Below, one piece after another: positions 54,802 to 63,967 of a stretch of DNA of 64,000 bases. The translations under genes and the position numbers were made by a program. Source of the DNA: Methylobacter sp. S3L5C (GTDB lineage: Bacteria; Pseudomonadota; Gammaproteobacteria; Methylococcales; Methylomonadaceae); the NCBI RefSeq assembly GCF_022788635.1, contig NZ_CP076024.1, forward strand, positions 4,255,503 to 4,319,502, in the 5' to 3' direction. The notes beneath the pieces are model-generated. The model worked only from the letters and a program-made list of their open reading frames with translations. It was not told the origin of the DNA and ran no database searches. Numbering within the stretch: position 1 is the first letter of the stretch; each line of letters starts with the position of its first letter.

Positions 54802-55152
54802 ATGAGCTTACCTACACTTGAAGAAACGCTTGGCGAATTAGATGCCGGCATATTTACCGCCAAAGTCACCAGCGCCTTAAAACTGGTTTCCCTGGGCGTA
54901 ATTGAAAACCGTAAAAAAGGTCAGGTCACTATTGCGCTTGATCTTGAACAAATCGGTGACAGCTCCAGCGTGCAGGTTAAATCGACGCTGAAGTACAACA
55001 AACCGACCAAAAACGGCAAGGCTACCGAAGAAAACACTACCAGCACACCCATGTACGTTGATGGCAATGGCTACCTAACCATCAGTCCGCAAACCCAAAA
55101 TGATTTGTTTGCCGCTGATAAAAACAATAACGTTACCAAAATAGGACGATAA
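54802..55152 (+). CDS. hypothetical early phage protein
   Basis: 116 residues: LPTLEETLGELDAGIFTAKV, a beta-rich middle (GQVTIALDLEQIG, SVQVKSTLKY) and NGYLTISPQTQNDLF. It occurs directly before the DUF2303 gene (one base between), an order seen in other temperate phages. Possibly a DNA-binding or recombination accessory, but this is not recognised with confidence. Confidence 0.65.
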   Translation: MSLPTLEETLGELDAGIFTAKVTSALKLVSLGVIENRKKGQVTIALDLEQIGDSSSVQVKSTLKYNKPTKNGKATEENTTSTPMYVDGNGYLTISPQTQNDLFAADKNNNVTKIGR

Positions 55153-55153
55153 A

Positions 55154-55969
55154 ATGGACGAAACTGCCGTACAAGAAATTTCAAGACTAACGCTGGCTGC
55201 CAACACACCGTTAGCGCAAGTATCGCATCATGCCATGGTGATCAGCAAAGGCAACAAGTTGGAAAGCCTGGAGCATCTTGAGTCTTCTCCCTACGCTTTT
55301 AAAGCGCTGTTTAAAACAGAGTTTCTTGCCGATTTTATTCAGTATATCTCAAAACATGCCGATGAAGAATCAACGCTGTTTATCAACCCAGACAACATGT
55401 CAGCAAAAGCTATTATTGATTTGGGGACTACCAGCAACCCCAAGTGGGGGCACCATACGGCGCTTGCTGCTCTGAAGAAAATCCCGGCTTACAAACAATT
55501 ATTGGAAGTTAATGATTTTTTCTTTGCTCAACAAGCTTTTATCGATTTTGCTGAAGACCATAAAGACAACATTGCTTTTATCGATATTGGCGGCGGGTTA
55601 CTTGGCCATGACACCACCATCAAGACGCTAAGAACACTTAAAGTGACAGCCAACCGCGAAGCCGATCAAACGGTAGGCAATTACGCGGCAACCCGGTCAG
55701 CACTTGAATCAATTGAAGTAACTGCCGGCAACCAACAATTACCGTACGGTTTTATTTTCACTACCATCCCCTATTCTGGATTTGAACCGGTTAAATTAAC
55801 TGCTCAATTGCGCTCGATAAACGATGATAAATCCATCCGTTTAAAATTTAGAATCAAACAGTTGGAAGTAATCAAAGCCGCCATCGCCGAGGAATTTAAA
55901 GAAAAACTGTTTATTGAAATGGCTGATGAAAACATCACCATTTACATCGCAGAATTTAACTACCAATAA
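55154..55969 (+). CDS. DUF2303 (YfdQ-like) protein
   Basis: 271 residues. The DUF2303 signature is visible: TLFINPDNMSAKAIIDLGTT, PKWGHHTALAALKKIPAYKQ, EDHKDNIAFIDIG, RSALESIEV and IFTTIPYSGFEP. The function is unknown, although the gene is common in early regions of temperate phages near recombination or anti-restriction genes. It starts one base after the preceding gene. Confidence 0.82.
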   Translation: MDETAVQEISRLTLAANTPLAQVSHHAMVISKGNKLESLEHLESSPYAFKALFKTEFLADFIQYISKHADEESTLFINPDNMSAKAIIDLGTTSNPKWGHHTALAALKKIPAYKQLLEVNDFFFAQQAFIDFAEDHKDNIAFIDIGGGLLGHDTTIKTLRTLKVTANREADQTVGNYAATRSALESIEVTAGNQQLPYGFIFTTIPYSGFEPVKLTAQLRSINDDKSIRLKFRIKQLEVIKAAIAEEFKEKLFIEMADENITIYIAEFNYQ

Positions 55970-56012
55970 CCACAACGGGGCGTGTAAAAACGCCCCACGG
56001 GTGACTGTCATT

Positions 56013-56528
56013 ATGACTGAATTAATAACGCGTACCCAACTTGCAGCAGAGTTGAATATTGACCTAACAACACTCTGTGGAAGAATACTGGGCAAGCATG
56101 GTAACTGGGCTAACTTTCCAGCCCCGACAATGAAAATAGGACGTGTTGTTTATTACAACAAAACCGATGTTTTTGAATTCATCAAGACAAAAGAAAGCGA
56201 AGCGACGCAGACCAGGCTAACCAATAAAATTAGAGCCAATGAGCGGGCGGCAGTACGATCAAAAAATGTTGCTAAAAAATTAAAGGCTGAACGCAGGCTG
56301 GCAAAAATAATCAGCGCAGAGAAAGGAGCGGCTAGGTCGCCCCACAGATTAATTAGCCTGGATATGAAAAATAAAAATGACTCATTATCTGATCTAAAAA
56401 GAGCAAGAAGCAATCCGGTTATTGAATATTCCGGCATAGCCTTGTTGAGTATTAATTTCCACAACCGCGTAGCTGTTGCCAAGCGAGCTATTGTAATTAA
56501 CGCATTGAAATGTTTAAACGAGAGATAG
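56013..56528 (+). CDS. DNA-binding protein with AlpA/MerR-like helix-turn-helix
   Basis: 171 residues from ATG 56013 (MTELITRTQLAAELNIDLTT); a longer frame starts inside the DUF2303 gene. The N-terminal helix-turn-helix (TRTQLAAELNIDLTTLCGRI and VYYNKTDVFEFIKT) resembles excisionase/AlpA-type binders. A very basic middle (RANERAAVRSKNVAKKLKAE) may bind nucleic acid. Function in the early operon unknown. Confidence 0.65.
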   Translation: MTELITRTQLAAELNIDLTTLCGRILGKHGNWANFPAPTMKIGRVVYYNKTDVFEFIKTKESEATQTRLTNKIRANERAAVRSKNVAKKLKAERRLAKIISAEKGAARSPHRLISLDMKNKNDSLSDLKRARSNPVIEYSGIALLSINFHNRVAVAKRAIVINALKCLNER

Positions 56529-56531
56529 CTC

Positions 56532-56726
56532 ATGGATGATGCTGACCGCGTGACCGAACGTGAACAATTTACCGAAAAAGAAAACCGGTACCGGAGTCAT
56601 CGTGAAACTACTACTGCCACAGCAACAGGCGACTGTCTGTTTTGTAAAGAACCGGTTGAAGACGGCCGGCGTTGGTGTAACGCTAATTGCCGCGATGATT
56701 GGCAATCTGAAAACGAGGAGGATTGA
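56532..56726 (+). CDS. small zinc-ribbon protein
   Basis: 64 residues, charged N-terminus (TEREQFTEKENRYRSHRETT) and a zinc site CLFCKEPVEDGRRWCNANCR with four cysteines (C-x2-C and C-x3-C). Similar short proteins are common in phage early regions. Starts three bases after the previous stop. Confidence 0.7.
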   Translation: MDDADRVTEREQFTEKENRYRSHRETTTATATGDCLFCKEPVEDGRRWCNANCRDDWQSENEED

Positions 56727-56947
56727 TGAGCGTAAGTGTAAAACAACAACTGTTAGATATCGGACTAAATGCGTTTGGTTTGGAGTTATTTCTAGAGTCA
56801 TTTTTAAGAAGCAAAACGGCGGATGCTATTTATAAAAGAGGAGCGCCAACGACCTTTACTTTCCCCATAAACCGAAGTGAATACCCGCAATGGGAAGGCG
56901 TTCAAATTACGCTTATGCCGATAGCAAAAAAGAAGGATGCATCATGA
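56726..56947 (+). CDS. hypothetical early phage protein
   Basis: 73 residues from ATG 56726, which uses the A of the upstream TGA; a GAGGAG ribosome site precedes it. MSVSVKQQLLDIGLNAFGLE is helical and the C-terminal half contains FPINRSEYPQWEGVQITLMP. No family recognised. Confidence 0.6.
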   Translation: MSVSVKQQLLDIGLNAFGLELFLESFLRSKTADAIYKRGAPTTFTFPINRSEYPQWEGVQITLMPIAKKKDAS

Positions 56948-57141
56948 ACGGATCAGACAGGGGAAAATTGATTAAGGCAGGATTTCGTATCATGAGAGTC
57001 AGTCTTGATAGATATTCGATAACAGAGCTTAGCAAAACAGGTTCCTGGGTATTAGTTGATCGTTATACAACACAATCAAAAACAACAGAAGCTATCAGGG
57101 TTTTTCGTGAAGAAAGTAATGTTATTTTTGAGTCAGAATGA
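56944..57141 (+). CDS. hypothetical early phage protein
   Basis: 65 residues from ATG 56944, overlapping the previous stop (ATGA). MNGSDRGKLIKAGFRIMRVS, then WVLVDRYTTQSKTTEAIRVF. Small alpha/beta protein of unknown role. Start/stop coupling supports it. Confidence 0.6.
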   Translation: MNGSDRGKLIKAGFRIMRVSLDRYSITELSKTGSWVLVDRYTTQSKTTEAIRVFREESNVIFESE

Positions 57142-57200
57142 TGCGAGGGAATAATGCCAGACACAGTATCCACTAAAACTGATCAGGAATTTGATATTTT

Positions 57201-57479
57201 ATGACTGCCATACAAACCGAATTGAACGATGTCGATCTTAAAAATCTTCGGCATATGCTGGGTGCTTCTGCAAACCAAAAAAAAAGTGAATGGGGGTATC
57301 GAAACTATTTTGCTGCCGCGCAGGGAATACAGACCGAACAAATGGAAAAACTGCTGGCTTTAAATTTGGTTGAAAAGGGCCGTACTAAAATTGATCTTAC
57401 CTTATATCGAGCTACTGAAGCAGGCTGTAAAGCAATTGGATTAGGGAAGGCAGCAATTTTAAGAGCAATGGAAAATTAG
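57201..57479 (+). CDS. hypothetical early phage protein, possible winged helix
   Basis: 92 residues, ELNDVDLKNLRHMLGASANQ, YRNYFAAAQG and EQMEKLLALNLVEKGRTKID; the pattern of helices followed by LTLYRATEAGCKAIGL resembles a winged-helix domain. Function unknown. It precedes two further overlapping early genes. Confidence 0.6.
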   Translation: MTAIQTELNDVDLKNLRHMLGASANQKKSEWGYRNYFAAAQGIQTEQMEKLLALNLVEKGRTKIDLTLYRATEAGCKAIGLGKAAILRAMEN

Positions 57480-57487
57480 GGGGATTT

Positions 57488-57970
57488 ATGAGTGAAGATA
57501 GACGGTTTTTAAAAATGGTCTTAAGTTGGTACCTGAATGGTAAAGACATGAATGATCTTGAGCTAATTACCAGTAATATTGCTAATTTTTTATTGAGAGA
57601 ACCTAAACAGCCTCAGAGTTTATTAGATTGCTTTGAACTTCTTAATGAAGCCAACGGCAAAATAATCAGTAAGGCATTTGCACAAAAATTAATTTACATG
57701 GGGTATAAGGCAGCGGAAAGCCAACATAAAACGGATCTAACTCATGAGCCTATGGCAGCAGAGAAATTTGTAGCGATACAAATACCAATGGATATAAAAA
57801 CCAAGCATACAACGATTAAGGCCGGGTGCAGAATTGGTACATTGATCGGAAGATATATGATGCTTTCAGGAGAAGTTAATAGGCTTCATGATGAAAAGTA
57901 CGGAGATATGCAGAAACCATCTGGGCCTCATCCTTATCTTTGCAGTAAAGAATTAGGCGAGCAGTTATGA
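57488..57970 (+). CDS. hypothetical early phage protein
   Basis: 160 residues. An N-terminal helical part (RFLKMVLSWYLNGKDMNDLE), a central AFAQKLIYMGYKAAESQHKT and a C-terminal region with FVAIQIPMDIKTKHTTIKAG. No known motif. It overlaps the next gene by four bases. Confidence 0.6.
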   Translation: MSEDRRFLKMVLSWYLNGKDMNDLELITSNIANFLLREPKQPQSLLDCFELLNEANGKIISKAFAQKLIYMGYKAAESQHKTDLTHEPMAAEKFVAIQIPMDIKTKHTTIKAGCRIGTLIGRYMMLSGEVNRLHDEKYGDMQKPSGPHPYLCSKELGEQL

Positions 57971-58185
57971 AAACAGCTGATGCACTTTTTCAACAGTACG
58001 GGAAAAAATTTGTTTCTGCTGAAATAGTTATTACAGAATTTTGGGGCTATCCTTGTGAAGCTTTTGGGGATATTACCAAGCTGATTGGTGGCAATAAATT
58101 AAACGGCTTAAAGCCGTTCAGAGCTGGTAAAAAATACATTGTTGATGTTGAGCAATTAGCAGGGGTTTTGGATAGTATTAAGTAA
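57967..58185 (+). CDS. PrtN-like small regulator, candidate excisionase
   Basis: 72 residues. KTADALFQQYGKKFVSAEIV, ITEFWGYPCEAF, KPFRAGKKYIVDVEQLAGVL: the order matches the pyocin-activator PrtN-type domain, a small DNA-binding fold often used by phage excisionases. It lies 25 bases before the right arm sites and 79 bases before attR, the usual place of a recombination directionality factor. The role is inferred from fold and position. Confidence 0.65.
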   Translation: MKTADALFQQYGKKFVSAEIVITEFWGYPCEAFGDITKLIGGNKLNGLKPFRAGKKYIVDVEQLAGVLDSIK

Positions 58186-58209
58186 GATATTCTGTTGATA
58201 AGTTTCATC

Positions 58210-58228
58210 AGTACGCCCTGAGTACACC
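58210..58228. other. putative integrase arm-type sites, right
   Basis: AGTACGCC (58210-58217) and AGTACACC (58221-58228), the same pair in the same order and orientation as at 17734-17752, 11 bases centre to centre. It lies between the excisionase-like gene and attR. Confidence 0.6.
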
Positions 58229-58248
58229 CGAACCCCTGTATATACTGG

Positions 58249-58335
58249 TTAATATGGGCTATCCGTCCAATCGAGCATGGGGGCAACACAGAATTTTCTG
58301 CTTGGCGATTTGTTATTACTCACAGTGTTATACAT
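58249..58335 (-). pseudogene. dusA: stranded native 5' end of dusA
   Basis: Reading leftwards from ATG 58335 the frame MYNTVSNNKSPSRK joins FCVAPMLDWTD in the attachment core and then ends at TAA 58249 after SPY. This is the original DusA N-terminus cut off by prophage integration; GTG 58323 is an alternative native start. Its promoter should lie in 58336-58503 and now drives only this 28-codon remnant. Confidence 0.82.
58265..58293. other. attachment site, excisionase side
   Basis: Exact 29-bp copy of 17636-17664. The sequence to its right continues in frame as the native dusA N-terminus, proving where the phage DNA ends. Confidence 0.95.
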
Positions 58336-58503
58336 TTGATTTAGTTAACAGATTCGATGGTGATACAGGCTTTCTAAAGTATTTGATGGCGTAACCAGCA
58401 GTTAAAATAAAGGTATTAGTTTGTTAAGATTTAGACAATCTGCTACATACTGAGATAATGTCTGTTCGCCAAGCTTATTAAGCCTGCTTAAGCTATGTAG
58501 GGC

Positions 58504-58917
58504 TTAAATTTTCAACTGCTTTTTAACCAGCTCCATATTATCGGTAATTTGCTGATCTGTATAAGGAACGGCGGCAAACTTGCCCCATATTGGCGCTGGC
58601 CAGGCAATATCTGTCTGATAGCGAACAACATGATGAATATGCAACTGCGGAACCATATTACCTATTGCGGCAATATTCATTTTATCGGCACCATAAAGTA
58701 TTGCCAGATTTTCTGCAAGCGTACTTGATTCTTCAATCAGCATGTTTTGCTCCGCTTTGCCAAGCTGATAAACTTCTTTTATACCGGCTTTTTCCGGCAC
58801 CAGGATAAACCAGGGATACTGGCTATCATTCATCATTAATAATTGGCATAACTCAAAGCGGCCAATAGCGATGCAGTCTTGCTTCAAGCGAGGATGTAAC
58901 TCAAATAGTGTCGTCAT
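58504..58917 (-). CDS. HIT-family hydrolase
   Basis: 137 residues from ATG 58917 (MTTLFELHPRLKQDCIAIGR); the open frame from 58941 adds residues without a better start. The histidine triad is QLHIHHVVR with the upstream WFILVPEKAG strand and NIAAIGNMVPQ helix, as in diadenosine tetraphosphate hydrolase-like HIT proteins. It hydrolyses or transfers nucleotides from nucleoside phosphates. It originally lay immediately upstream of dusA on the same strand. Confidence 0.85.
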   Translation of the reverse strand: MTTLFELHPRLKQDCIAIGRFELCQLLMMNDSQYPWFILVPEKAGIKEVYQLGKAEQNMLIEESSTLAENLAILYGADKMNIAAIGNMVPQLHIHHVVRYQTDIAWPAPIWGKFAAVPYTDQQITDNMELVKKQLKI

Positions 58918-59027
58918 GTTATTGTCTAAAAGTAAAAGCAAAGCTTGAAAGCCTCTTATTAATCAGTGTACTTTACATCTGCTTTCAATCATAAGCACCA
59001 TAACAATAATAACCAAGGGGGATTTGT

Positions 59028-60074
59028 ATGTCTGCACATATCATTACTGCTCAAGATTTACCTGATGAGCGTAAATTAACCGTCTCATTCAGGTTATTGC
59101 TCGGGCTGTATGCAATTATCCCACTGTGCCTGATCCTGCAAATGGCTGATGGCTGGTTTTGGCACGGATTTTTAAGAGAAAATTTACCCAGCAAACCTAG
59201 CCATTTTTTATTGTTCCAAATTCTGTTCGGCACCCCCCATATTCTGGCCAGCACTATTGTATTAGTCAGCAACGCTGACTATCTACGATTTTATAAGCGC
59301 AATCTAATCGCAGTAACCACTGCAATTGCGATTATCTTTGGCGTAGGTAGTTTATTTATTCCTTATCAGGTTTTTTATGTACTGGTTGCCGCCTGGACCG
59401 TATATCATGTACTTAAACAACAACATGGCGTAGCGCGTGGTGTTTGTCGCTTGCCCGCATGGGCATTTTATCTGTTATTATGGCTAAGCGTGGGCGCAGG
59501 GCTTTTTGTTTACATCGGTATTTTTCTTAAAAACAGCCTGGATGCACAGCAAACAGAATGGCTTAAACAAATTGCCGGTTTATTATGTACAGCACTGGTG
59601 TTAAGTGCCCTTTATTGTCAACGCCATGTCACGACAGTATTTGGCAAGTGGTTTTTATGGTCCAATATCTTGCTGGTATTAAGTAGTTTTTATCTTTATC
59701 TTCAACAGTATTATTTACTGGCAATTTTGGTGCCCCGATTGGTGCATGATTCAACAGCCTATATTTTTTATGTAACGCATGATTACAATAAGCATCACCA
59801 GCATCCACAGAATTTTCTTTATCGCTACGCCGCACGTTGCAATGTGCATATATTTATTGTGCTGCCCGTCTGTTCATTAGTGCTGGCATTTTTTTTGCAG
59901 GCTTATGGCGACAACATCGTTAGCGTATTAACAGAATTCTTTTTTGGTGTCGAAATTCGCAAAGCCGTTACTTTGGGATTACTGGGTTATCTGGCTTTAA
60001 TGCACTACTACACGGAAGCTATATCCTGGAAAGGTGATTCACCTTATAGGCAGTTTATTGCCTTTTCAAAGTAA
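59028..60074 (+). CDS. polytopic membrane protein with conserved-looking histidines
   Basis: 348 residues with about eight to nine membrane helices. Histidines sit at helix ends in a pattern unlike a transporter: FGTPHILAS, WTVYHVLKQQHG, RLVHDSTAYIFYVTHDYNKH and then HQHPQNF, YLALMHYYTEA. This resembles membrane metal enzymes (the Brp/Blh carotene dioxygenases have a similar PH motif in a helix), but I cannot name the family. An AAGGGGG ribosome site precedes ATG 59028. No operon partner. Confidence 0.6.
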   Translation: MSAHIITAQDLPDERKLTVSFRLLLGLYAIIPLCLILQMADGWFWHGFLRENLPSKPSHFLLFQILFGTPHILASTIVLVSNADYLRFYKRNLIAVTTAIAIIFGVGSLFIPYQVFYVLVAAWTVYHVLKQQHGVARGVCRLPAWAFYLLLWLSVGAGLFVYIGIFLKNSLDAQQTEWLKQIAGLLCTALVLSALYCQRHVTTVFGKWFLWSNILLVLSSFYLYLQQYYLLAILVPRLVHDSTAYIFYVTHDYNKHHQHPQNFLYRYAARCNVHIFIVLPVCSLVLAFFLQAYGDNIVSVLTEFFFGVEIRKAVTLGLLGYLALMHYYTEAISWKGDSPYRQFIAFSK

Positions 60075-60349
60075 ATAAAAAAGCAGCCCTTAAACCAGAT
60101 CACCGGACTAATGGTTTAAAATTTGGTTTTAAGTGGCCACCTACTCGTATCTATATCCCCCGGTTGCTACATCAACTGATGATTCTAAAAAATCCGGCCG
60201 GATAGTATACCAAACATATTATCCGCGATTTTTTTCAAAAAAATCTCAACATGGAACAATTCATGCTTGCACTATTACATACAGCTTACTAAATCAAAGC
60301 TATTATTATAAATAAGCCAAACCAACCATCGGGCAATAGGAAAAAAACT

Positions 60350-63300
60350 ATGACCATTCGCGTCGCCATTCGTCACAAAACAATATACAACTTCGATAGA
60401 CCGGTATCCTTGTCGCCGCATGTGTTTCGATTACGTCCTGCAGTTCATTGCCGAACCCCTATCAAAGCTTATACCTTGCGTATTGAGCCCAAAAATCATT
60501 TTATTAATTGGCAACAAGATCCTTTTGGCAACATTGTTGCTCGCGTGGTATTTCCTGACAAATGCCAACAACTTACTGTTGAGGTTGAAGTTGTTGCCGA
60601 TATGACCGTGATAAATCCCTTTGATTTTTTTGTTGAAGATTATGCCGAAAACTACCCATTTATTTACGACGCACTAACACTTAAAGAACTGCAACCCTAT
60701 CTGGAAACCACTGAAAACGGCCCGTTATTAATACAATGGGTAAAAGATTTCGATGTTAGTAAGCGCTCCATCAATGATTTTTTGGTCGATATTAATCGCA
60801 CTGTTTTTGAAGCGCTTAGCTATAACATTCGTATGGAAGTCGGCATCCAAAGCAGTGAAGAAACGCTGGCCATGCGCAGTGGCTCATGTCGGGATTCCGC
60901 GTGGTTATTGGTGCAGATACTTCGTCATCTGGGACTGGCTGCCCGTTTCGTATCTGGCTATCTGGTGCAACTAACCTCTGATATAAAATCGCTGGACGGG
61001 CCGTCAGGTCCTGAACATGATTTCACCGATTTACATGCGTGGACGGAAGTTTTTATACCCGGTGCCGGCTGGATAGGACTGGATCCTACATCGGGTTTAT
61101 TGACAGGTGAGGGTCATATTCCACTGGCATGTACCCCCGACCCTGTCAGCGCTGCACCGGTAACCGGCGGCACTGACAAATGTGAAGTGGAATTTGAATT
61201 TAGTAATACGGTAGATCGCTTGCATGAAGACCCTCGGGTGACCAAACCTTATACCGAGGAACAGTGGTATCACATAGATGCGCTGGGACAAGCCGTTGAT
61301 AAACAGTTAATGAAAGACGATGTTCGTCTGACCATGGGCGGTGAACCTACCTTTGTTTCAGTCGATGATATGGAAGGCGACGAATGGAATACGCACGCTG
61401 ATGGTGCAAACAAGCGTGAACGCGCACAACAATTGACCATTCGTCTACGTGATGTCTTTGCAAAGGGGTCAATGTTACATTATGGCCAAGGTAAGTGGTA
61501 TCCGGGCGAGCCTTTACCTCGCTGGCAATATGGCATTTTCTGGCGTAAAGATGAAACAGCGATTTGGCGCAATCCGGCTCTGCTTGCCGATATAAACAAA
61601 GATTATGGCCATACAGTCAAACATGCGCAAAAATTTATTCACCAACTTTGTCAACGCTTGGGAGTTCAGTCCCGCTATATCGCCACTGCTTTTGAAGACA
61701 GCTTTTATTACCTCTGGCAGGAAGGCACTCTGCCCGAAAACCTTGACCCGTCAAAAATTAACTTAAAAGACTCTATTGAACGCAAAACCTTAACCAAAAT
61801 TCTGGATGCCGGTCTGGATGAACCGGTAGGTTTTACTTTGCCGATTAAATGGAATTGGTCTGAACAGTGTTGGAAAAGCGGGCCTTGGGATTTCAGGCGC
61901 GGTGCCATGTTTCTGATCCCGGGTAATTCCCCCATGGGTATGCGTTTACCATTAGAAAGCTTGCCCTGGGTTGCCCCTGAAAAACGCGATTCGCAAGAGC
62001 CCCAAAGTCTGTTTGGCGACTTACCGGAATTGGGCGATTATTATGGTGAGGTGACGCGCCGTTACAGTCGTATCGAAGCCAAGAAAAAAGAACATCCGGA
62101 GATTATTGAACAAGAACCCGGTGATGATGTAACCATAGAAGTTGAAGTACCGCATACCGCGCTATGTGTCGAGGCTCGTGAAGGCCGATTGTATATTTTT
62201 ATGCCACCGCTAACGTTACTGGAACATTATCTGGAACTGGTCGCCGCCATTGAAGCGACTGCTGCCACCCTGGAGATGCCTATAGTACTGGAAGGTTATG
62301 AGCCACCGCGTGATTATCGTATCGAACGCTTAATGGTGACACCGGATCCCGGTGTTATTGAGGTGAATATTCATCCGTCCAAAACCTGGTCGGAATTAGT
62401 GGAAAAGACCACCATTATTTATGAACAGGCGCACCTGACCAGACTGGGTACTGAAAAATTTATGCAGGATGGTCGTCATACCGGAACTGGCGGTGGCAAC
62501 CACATTACCATGGGTGCGGAAATGCCGACCGACAGCCCACTTTTGCGTCGTCCTGATTTATTACGCAGCCTGATTACTTACTGGCAACATCACCCCGGTT
62601 TGTCGTATTTATTTTCAGGTATGTTTATCGGCCCTACCAGTCAAGCCCCGCGTGTTGATGAAGGTCGGGATGAAAAACTCTATGAGCTGGAAATTGCTTT
62701 TCAGCAAATACCTGAAGGTGAAGTCCCGGAGCCCTGGTTGGTTGATCGCTTGCTGCGTCATTTACTTACTGACATCACCGGCAACACGCATCGTTCCGAG
62801 TTTTGTATTGATAAGCTATATTCACCTGACAGTTCAACAGGAAGATTGGGCATTCTCGAACTGCGTTCTTTTGAAATGCCTCCCCATGCCCAAATGTCAC
62901 TGGTACAAATCGTGTTGCTGAGATCATTAATTGCCTGGTTTTGGCGCGAACCTTATAAACACGACTTGGTGCGCTGGGGAACTGAATTGCACGACCAATT
63001 CATGTTGCCGCATTATGTTCGCGAAGATATGAAACAAGTCACAAAAGACTTACAAAGAGCAGGTTTTGGTTTTGATATGGAATGGCTGGAGCCGTTTTTC
63101 GAATTCCGCTTTCCACGCTATGGCAATACCCGGATTGACGGCATTGACATGGAGTTGCGTTTTGCCATTGAGCCTTGGCATGTACTGGGCGAAGAAGTCA
63201 GTAGCACCGGCACCGCGCGTTATGTAGATTCATCGGTTGAGCGCATCCAGGTATCGGTCACCGGCTATACTGAAGGGCGCTATGTCGTTACTTGTAACGG

Positions 63301-63748
63301 CCGACGTTTGCCCATGCGCAACACCGGTCGCAAAGGTGAGTTTGTTGCCGGTGTCCGTTATCGGGCATGGCAACCACCTTCAGCCTTGCATCCTACAATA
63401 GCGCCACATGTGCCCTTGGTATTTGATGTCATTGATACCTGGAATGGCCGCTCAGTCGGTGGTTGTAAATATTATGTCGCGCATCCCGGTGGTCGCAGTT
63501 ATGATGATTTTCCGGTTAACGATTATGCAGCAGAAACCAGACGCATGACACGCTTCTGGGACTATGGGCATACCCCGGGAGTTATTATCAGACCACCGAT
63601 TGCGACCACTCGGGTAGCCGCTTCAGATAAACCATTATTGGCAAAATTCAGCATTACTGATGCAGCACCAAGAGCCATGGCACCACCCGAGGAAGAGTTG
63701 AGCACAGATTATCCTTTTACACTGGATTTACGCCATCGTAACCGGTAA
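60350..63748 (+). CDS. transglutaminase-like / DUF2126 protein
   Basis: 1,132 residues. An N-terminal bacterial transglutaminase-like region (about 1-270): RVAIRHKTIYNFDRPVSLSP, the catalytic Cys in RSGSCRDSAWLLVQIL, His in DLHAWTEVFIPG and Asp in GLDPTSG. A very long DUF2126 domain follows (about 290-1110; LTMGGEPTFVSVDDMEGDEW, TGTGGGNHITMGA, LELRSFEMPPHAQMS). Such proteins are encoded with alpha-E and circularly permuted ATP-grasp genes in a presumed peptide-synthesis or proteolysis system whose product is not known. The 275-bp gap upstream has no gene; a gene starts 220 bases downstream. Confidence 0.92.
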   Translation: MTIRVAIRHKTIYNFDRPVSLSPHVFRLRPAVHCRTPIKAYTLRIEPKNHFINWQQDPFGNIVARVVFPDKCQQLTVEVEVVADMTVINPFDFFVEDYAENYPFIYDALTLKELQPYLETTENGPLLIQWVKDFDVSKRSINDFLVDINRTVFEALSYNIRMEVGIQSSEETLAMRSGSCRDSAWLLVQILRHLGLAARFVSGYLVQLTSDIKSLDGPSGPEHDFTDLHAWTEVFIPGAGWIGLDPTSGLLTGEGHIPLACTPDPVSAAPVTGGTDKCEVEFEFSNTVDRLHEDPRVTKPYTEEQWYHIDALGQAVDKQLMKDDVRLTMGGEPTFVSVDDMEGDEWNTHADGANKRERAQQLTIRLRDVFAKGSMLHYGQGKWYPGEPLPRWQYGIFWRKDETAIWRNPALLADINKDYGHTVKHAQKFIHQLCQRLGVQSRYIATAFEDSFYYLWQEGTLPENLDPSKINLKDSIERKTLTKILDAGLDEPVGFTLPIKWNWSEQCWKSGPWDFRRGAMFLIPGNSPMGMRLPLESLPWVAPEKRDSQEPQSLFGDLPELGDYYGEVTRRYSRIEAKKKEHPEIIEQEPGDDVTIEVEVPHTALCVEAREGRLYIFMPPLTLLEHYLELVAAIEATAATLEMPIVLEGYEPPRDYRIERLMVTPDPGVIEVNIHPSKTWSELVEKTTIIYEQAHLTRLGTEKFMQDGRHTGTGGGNHITMGAEMPTDSPLLRRPDLLRSLITYWQHHPGLSYLFSGMFIGPTSQAPRVDEGRDEKLYELEIAFQQIPEGEVPEPWLVDRLLRHLLTDITGNTHRSEFCIDKLYSPDSSTGRLGILELRSFEMPPHAQMSLVQIVLLRSLIAWFWREPYKHDLVRWGTELHDQFMLPHYVREDMKQVTKDLQRAGFGFDMEWLEPFFEFRFPRYGNTRIDGIDMELRFAIEPWHVLGEEVSSTGTARYVDSSVERIQVSVTGYTEGRYVVTCNGRRLPMRNTGRKGEFVAGVRYRAWQPPSALHPTIAPHVPLVFDVIDTWNGRSVGGCKYYVAHPGGRSYDDFPVNDYAAETRRMTRFWDYGHTPGVIIRPPIATTRVAASDKPLLAKFSITDAAPRAMAPPEEELSTDYPFTLDLRHRNR

Positions 63749-63967
63749 TTTTTACTCGCCAAGGTGAGTTTTGCAAATTGGGATACGACCCCATCCATGG
63801 GAGCATATCCCAACCAGTGGACTACTTTAATTAATACGACTGTTGAAACGTATTTTGCCCACCGAAACGAAAAATAGTGGACAATAATGACGGAACTTTT
63901 CATCCGTAATGGCTTGGTCAGTATCAAACAACCAGATAACGACACCTTACTATAGAGATAGATTTAT

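Larger units (their letters stand above)
17636..58293. mobile_element. complete-length lambda/HK97-like siphophage prophage in dusA
   Basis: Flanked by a 29-bp direct repeat, with the integrase at the left end and an excisionase-like gene at the right end. It contains a full set of packaging, head, tail, lysis, replication and immunity genes. After excision the right end joins the left end, so the rightward early operon would lead through attP into int. Total 40.6 kb, including a 1.9-kb insertion sequence that splits the tail-tip gene, so infectious particles are unlikely unless the element is lost. The tape measure of 680 residues suggests a tail of roughly 100 nm by the usual 0.15 nm per residue rule. 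Confidence 0.95.

Noticed and set aside
63709-63945. Minus-strand 78-codon frame after the DUF2126 gene
   Set aside because: Begins in the intergenic region and overlaps the end of a certain gene on the other strand; no recognisable family.
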